A DNA stretch of 64,000 nt from an uncultured Opitutales bacterium (lineage in GTDB: Bacteria > Verrucomicrobiota > Verrucomicrobiia > Opitutales > UBA953), in the NCBI GenBank assembly GCA_934675585.1, contig CAKUQY010000008.1, forward strand, positions 9,505-73,504, given 5' to 3'. This document shows, piece by piece, positions 61,090 through 64,000 of the stretch. Numbering within the stretch: position 1 is the first letter of the stretch; each line of letters opens with the position of its first letter. Position numbers and translations under genes: made by a program. The notes below the pieces were generated by a model. That model did no database searches and was not told the origin of the DNA. It saw only the letters and a list, made by a program, of their open reading frames with translations.

Positions 61090-61126
61090 AAAAACCGCTC
61101 CCGCGCGAACGGGAACGGCTTTTTTT
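61090..61126 (-). terminator. GGGAACGC-type terminator of rplM-rpsI
   Basis: CCGCTCCCG (61095-61103) and GGGAACGG (61111-61118) form a stem. On the minus strand a TTTTTTATTTTTG tail follows the stem, just after the rpsI stop. Confidence 0.7.
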
Positions 61127-61147
61127 GGTAGTTCTCCCAAAAACGAA

Positions 61148-61546
61148 TTAACGTTTCGAGAATTGGAAGTGCTTGCGCGCACCTGGCTGACCGCTCTTTT
61201 TACGTTCTTTCGAGCGACCATCGCGGGTGAGAAGACCTGCTTTTTTGAGCACTGCGCGTTTTTCTGCATTGTATTTTTCGATTGCACGAGCAATACCGAG
61301 CGAGATTGCGCCTGCTTGGCTGGTCGTTCCGCCACCATTCACGAGAACAGTGATGTCGAGCGAACCTTCGAGTTCTGCGACTGTAACTGGAGCCGTTGCT
61401 GCTTTTGCGAGAGCATCGGTGAAGCAATATTCTGTCAATGGCTTGCCATTAACGGTCATGTTGCCTTTGCCAAACGAAAGACGCACACGTGCGCTTGCTG
61501 TTTTGCGGCGGCCTACTGCGGTGAAAACTTCTGGAGCTTTACTCAT
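61148..61546 (-). CDS. rpsI: Ribosomal protein S9
   Basis: A component of the 30S head whose C-terminal tail reaches the P-site tRNA. The 132 residues show VGRRKTASARVRL near the start, GNMTVNGKPLTEYC, NGGGTTSQAGAISLGIARAI, LTRDGRSKERKKSGQPGARK and the invariant FSKR end. It follows rplM by 20 nt in the usual L13-S9 operon. Confidence 0.97.
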   Translation of the reverse strand: MSKAPEVFTAVGRRKTASARVRLSFGKGNMTVNGKPLTEYCFTDALAKAATAPVTVAELEGSLDITVLVNGGGTTSQAGAISLGIARAIEKYNAEKRAVLKKAGLLTRDGRSKERKKSGQPGARKHFQFSKR

Positions 61547-61566
61547 TGTTTTTCAATCTTTAAAGG

Positions 61567-62004
61567 TTATTTTGTTTCGATGATAGCTTCTGGATTTTGA
61601 GCCGTGTGTGGATGCTCTGCACCAGCATAAACTTTCAACTTTTTAATCATCGCGTTCGCAAGGCGGTTGTGTGGCAACATACCTTTAACTGCGTGCGTGA
61701 TGAGGAATTCTGGACGGCGTGCGCGCATATCTGCAACGCTGCGGTGATACTTTGTACCCACCCAACCAGTGTAGAACATGTAGGTTTTGCCTGTTTCTTT
61801 TGTGCCCGAAACCGCAATCTTATCCGCGTTGATCACAACGACATAGTCGCCGGTGTCTGCATTTGGCGTATAAGTTGGTTTATGACGGCCACGAAGAATG
61901 GCTGCAATTGTAACAGCGAGACGGCCGAGCGTCTTGTCTGTAGCATCAACGAGATACCATTTGCGATCGGTCTCGTTTGGTTTTTTAGCTAATGTTGTTT
62001 TCAT
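61567..62004 (-). CDS. rplM: Ribosomal protein L13
   Basis: An early-assembling 50S protein, 145 residues, full length. Seen: RKWYLVDATDKTLGRLAVTI, LRGRHKPTYTPNADTGDYVV and VINADKIAVSG, MFYTGWVGTKYHRSVADMRA, AVKGMLPHNRLANAMIKKLK, VYAGAEHPHTAQNPE. It heads the rplM-rpsI operon. About 90 nt upstream lies a GC-rich stretch (CAGATGATCGGGGGAGAAC) that may hold leader structure. 62005-62380 otherwise shows no gene, only a degenerate third copy of the dispersed repeat (62185-62260) and GGGAACG copies. Confidence 0.97.
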   Translation of the reverse strand: MKTTLAKKPNETDRKWYLVDATDKTLGRLAVTIAAILRGRHKPTYTPNADTGDYVVVINADKIAVSGTKETGKTYMFYTGWVGTKYHRSVADMRARRPEFLITHAVKGMLPHNRLANAMIKKLKVYAGAEHPHTAQNPEAIIETK

Positions 62005-62380
62005 TTGTATTTTTAGTAGTGATTTGGACGCCTTGCAGCTACTGTTCAGATGATCGGGGGAGAACTACACTGCCATTAATCCAAGTTTTTAATTAATGAG
62101 AGACTTTAATTAAACATTATTTTCACCCAAAAAGCAAGAATTTTCTGCGTTCCCGCCACACGCTCGCGCTCGACTTTTTTTGTGTGGGGAGCCATCGCAA
62201 GCAATTTTAGGTTTCTTCGCCTCAAACGAAGCCCTACTTTTTCCTAAACTGCCCGTAGCGCTTCAATTACATTTCCCGTTCCCGCGCAATACAAAAAAAA
62301 CTCCGTGAAATCTGTTTTCATCTGTTTCATCTGTGTTCAAAAAATCCATGCCTCGGCGCGTTCCCGCCAAGTATCATTTT

Positions 62381-62477
62381 GACAAAAACAAACCCCCCAA
62401 CGGGAAAAGGATAGAACCGTCGGGGGGAAGTCAGCTTGGCCGTACTTTTAAGATATATAGCAGGATAAACCTGCACC
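62381..62477 (-). ncRNA. Probable small RNA of about 97 nt
   Basis: A free-standing transcript is predicted on the minus strand: a promoter (62482-62509), a 5' hairpin GCAGG-TTTAT-CCTGC, a single-stranded centre (AAAAGTACGGCCAAGCTGAC) and a strong terminator in which CCCCCCGACGG (62427-62417) pairs with CCGTTGGGGGG (62403-62393), ending in TTTGTTTTT. It does not match 4.5S, 6S, tmRNA or RNase P features that I know. It lies between the FKBP gene and rplM and could also be a leader attenuator, though rplM starts about 375 nt further on. Confidence 0.55.
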
Positions 62478-62481
62478 TTTA

Positions 62482-62509
62482 ATTATAGCACGACCAAGTT
62501 TGATTGCAA
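62482..62509 (-). promoter_or_regulatory. Promoter of the probable small RNA
   Basis: TTGCAA (62509-62504), a 16-nt spacer, then TATAAT (62487-62482) on the minus strand. Transcription would start near 62475-62477. The -35 lies 4 nt beyond the FKBP gene stop. Confidence 0.6.
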
Positions 62510-62512
62510 GAT

Positions 62513-63397
62513 TTATTTCACTGCGGGAGCAGCTTCTAGCGCTGGCTCTGGCGCGGGCTCTGGCGCGGGAATGTCTTTGACATCGACAACTTCAACATCA
62601 AAAACGAGCGTCGAAGCTGGCGGGAGCGGTCCATTGTCGCCATAAGCTTGTTCTGGCGGAATCACCAACATCACTTTCGCGCCCTTGCCAACCGTCGTCA
62701 AAGCTTCAACCCAGCCAGGAATCAACATGCTCAACGCACCTGGGAATTCTGTTGGCTTGCTATTTGGAGCAAAATGATGCGGCTCGCCCGTTGCTTCATC
62801 GCGATCGCTACTATCAAAAATTTCGCCATTCACAAACGTTCCCGTGTAACGCACCGTTAATTGGCTTGTTGGTTTCACTGGCACTTTTGCGTCGCCCGCG
62901 TCAATCACCTTAATCAATGTGCCGCCTTTGAGTTGTTTAAAACTTGGGTCTTTCAAACATTTTTCAATGTAAGCCGTTCCCGCAGCGCGATTTTGTTCGG
63001 CGAGTTTTGCCTCTTCTGCCGCTTGCTTTTCAAGCGCTTTGGCTTGCACTTTTTGTTGCAATGAGCCCAAGAACATCGAAAATTCCGCGTCGTTCGCCTT
63101 GATAAAATCCGTATAACCTTTGACGACTTCTGGATCTTTCAACGCTGCCGCAACGCCCGAAACAAACGCCGCTTGATCTACCTCCGAAAGCCCCGCCTCG
63201 CCAAGACCGATATTCGTCAAAAACAACGCACCAAAAATCTTGCAATATTCCGCACGTTTTTCCGCAGAAATATTAGCTGCCAAATCTGCAGGAGGCGGGG
63301 TTGGTTGAACTGGCTCAACAGCAACTTGCTCTTGCGCCAAAACCGTCAATGGCGCTAACGCCATCATCATTAATGTAGGGATAAATTTATTAAGCAT
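62513..63397 (-). CDS. Exported FKBP-type peptidyl-prolyl isomerase (FkpA/Mip-like)
   Basis: Helps fold proteins outside the cytoplasm. The 294 residues have a signal peptide (MLNKFIPTLMMMALAPLTVLA), a Pro-rich stretch and an N-terminal helical dimerisation-type domain (about 40-150, ending in a coiled QQKVQAKALEKQAAEEAKLA). The FKBP domain (about 160-272) has VRYTGTFVNGEIFDSS, FPGALSMLIPGWVEALTTVG and GAKVMLVIPPEQAYGDNGPL. A PEPAPEPALEAAP tail closes it. The ATG at 63397 starts exactly at the signal peptide and has a TATAAT box 9 nt upstream. Confidence 0.92.
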   Translation of the reverse strand: MLNKFIPTLMMMALAPLTVLAQEQVAVEPVQPTPPPADLAANISAEKRAEYCKIFGALFLTNIGLGEAGLSEVDQAAFVSGVAAALKDPEVVKGYTDFIKANDAEFSMFLGSLQQKVQAKALEKQAAEEAKLAEQNRAAGTAYIEKCLKDPSFKQLKGGTLIKVIDAGDAKVPVKPTSQLTVRYTGTFVNGEIFDSSDRDEATGEPHHFAPNSKPTEFPGALSMLIPGWVEALTTVGKGAKVMLVIPPEQAYGDNGPLPPASTLVFDVEVVDVKDIPAPEPAPEPALEAAPAVK

Positions 63398-63406
63398 AGG
63401 TGAATA

Positions 63407-63412
63407 ATTATA
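63407..63412 (-). promoter_or_regulatory. -10 box (TATAAT) of the FKBP gene
   Basis: TATAAT ends 9 nt before the ATG at 63397, implying at most a few leader nucleotides. Confidence 0.5.
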
Positions 63413-63489
63413 AATACCAAAACAAACATTGACAACGCGAAAAACAAGAAAACTTTTCCAATTCATAGCGGGAACGTCTTTTTTGAAGT

Positions 63490-63537
63490 TCGCGCAGATT
63501 CCCCAGAACGCGCAGATTCCGCAGAACGCGCAGATTT
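63490..63537 (+). repeat. Short tandem repeat, CGCGCAGATTCC units
   Basis: Three direct units of about 18 bp (GCGCAGATTCCCCAGAAC, GCGCAGATTCCGCAGAAC, GCGCAGATTTTTT). Related CGCAGATT modules occur at 43927-43960. Confidence 0.75.
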
Positions 63538-64000
63538 TTTATCCACGAATTGCCCGAATTACACAGATTATTTTTTTAACCGCAAAGGAGTCAAAGAAAA
63601 CAAAGGCTTAATTTTAAGGCAGATTTAGAACAAATTTCACGGATTTTTAGAGATTTTGTTCGGCGGGAACAAATTTTGAGCGCTGAAAGCGCGACTTCTT
63701 TCAGCCCTGGGAGCAAGCCCTGGGTAAAGAAAATAAAAACCACAAGCCCTGAAAGAGCGACTCTCACCGCAAACAAAAAATTCGCGGGAACGCCTGATTT
63801 TCTCGCCCGAAGAATAAAGATTCCGAAGCGTTGGCGGTTTAAGCCGCCGAAGAAATCGAAAAATCTTTGAATTCTTTAGCGAGCAAAGCGAGTAGGTTCT
63901 CTCGATTTCTTTTTTCGTTCCCAGCCCATCGCAACGTTGCGCCTTACAGGCGCGTAGGTTTTGTGCGTTTCCGCGGGTTAAAACCCACGGTTATTCGTGT
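63538..64000. other. Repeat-rich spacer at the right edge, no gene seen
   Basis: It contains CGCTGAAAGCGCGACTTC, CAGCCCTGGGAGCAAGCCC / GGGTAAAG, AGCCCTGAAAGAGCGACTC, a GCGGTTTAAGCCGCC palindrome and CGCGGGTTAAAACCCACGG at the end. These are short palindromic modules of the kind dispersed in PVC-group and some other genomes. The short open frames across them look like repeat translation. Confidence 0.6.

Noticed and set aside
62381-62477. 4.5S, 6S or tmRNA
   Set aside because: None of the diagnostic sequences (SRP tetraloop region, 6S central bubble with closing stems, tmRNA tRNA-like ends) is present.
63490-63537. CRISPR array
   Set aside because: The units are directly adjacent without unique spacers. 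No cas genes are present.
63429-63870. Short open frames in the right-edge spacer
   Set aside because: They are translations of tandem and palindromic repeats, with no ribosome site or protein-like composition.

Overview
The window comes from a Gram-negative bacterium. It encodes a Skp/OmpH chaperone, FabZ, an LptF/LptG-type permease and an exported barrel-like protein, all of which need an outer membrane. The tone of the host genes, the modular repeat-filled spacers and the BACON-bearing phage would suit a gut-associated member of the PVC group (Verrucomicrobiota or a relative). That placement is an inference without any marker-gene comparison. A striking trait is a very abundant short motif, core GCGGGAACGC and its complement, in both genes and spacers. 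Paired inverted copies of it form most of the intrinsic terminators. Many host genes also have a TATAAT box only 6-10 nt before the start codon, which suggests leaderless or nearly leaderless mRNAs.

Layout. 1-15.9 kb is ordinary chromosome: def (cut by the window edge), skp, fabZ, an outer-membrane-type protein, a mog-hemH cluster, an LptF/G permease, two tandem paralogues of a U32-peptidase-like family followed by tatD, purD, mazG, a CysJ-like flavoprotein reductase, nadE and comM. From 15,900 to 60,173 lies a 44-kb integrated element bounded by 42-bp direct repeats. The right copy is the 3' end of an intact tRNA-Ser(GCU), next to a tyrosine integrase. From 60.2 kb to the end the chromosome resumes: tRNA-Ser, rpsI, rplM, a probable small RNA, an exported FKBP-type isomerase and repeat-rich spacers.

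The element is a podovirus-type prophage. Left to right it holds AT-rich membrane-protein cargo, two paralogous ribbon-helix-helix-type regulators sharing an unusual C-terminal tail, a divergent early region of small proteins, a putative SSB, a primase-helicase followed by an array of TTTTAACC repeats (candidate origin), small and large terminase, a VRR-NUC nuclease overlapping a SNF2 helicase, portal, a Bbp19-like protein, scaffold, tail fibre, a repeat-bearing surface protein, a glycosyltransferase-like protein, a tail nozzle, an inverted two-gene accessory (moron) operon, a capsid protein with a BACON domain, small holin-like membrane proteins, internal virion proteins, a tail tube protein and a 3,640-residue polyvalent ejection protein. 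The late module appears complete. I found no recognisable endolysin and no CI-type repressor. The RHH-like pair, an AT-rich TTTTTTCATAA motif found near both of them and near int, and the divergent promoter at 17.9-18.0 kb together form the likely lysogeny switch.

Most novel candidates: the genome-wide GGGAACGC motif (compare DNA uptake sequences, with ComM encoded here), the leaderless promoter layout, the RHH-plus-tail pair, the multi-toxin-like polyvalent protein with recurring RYSLA linkers, the modular inverted-repeat spacers shared by host and prophage (one inside hemH), and the small RNA at 62.4 kb.
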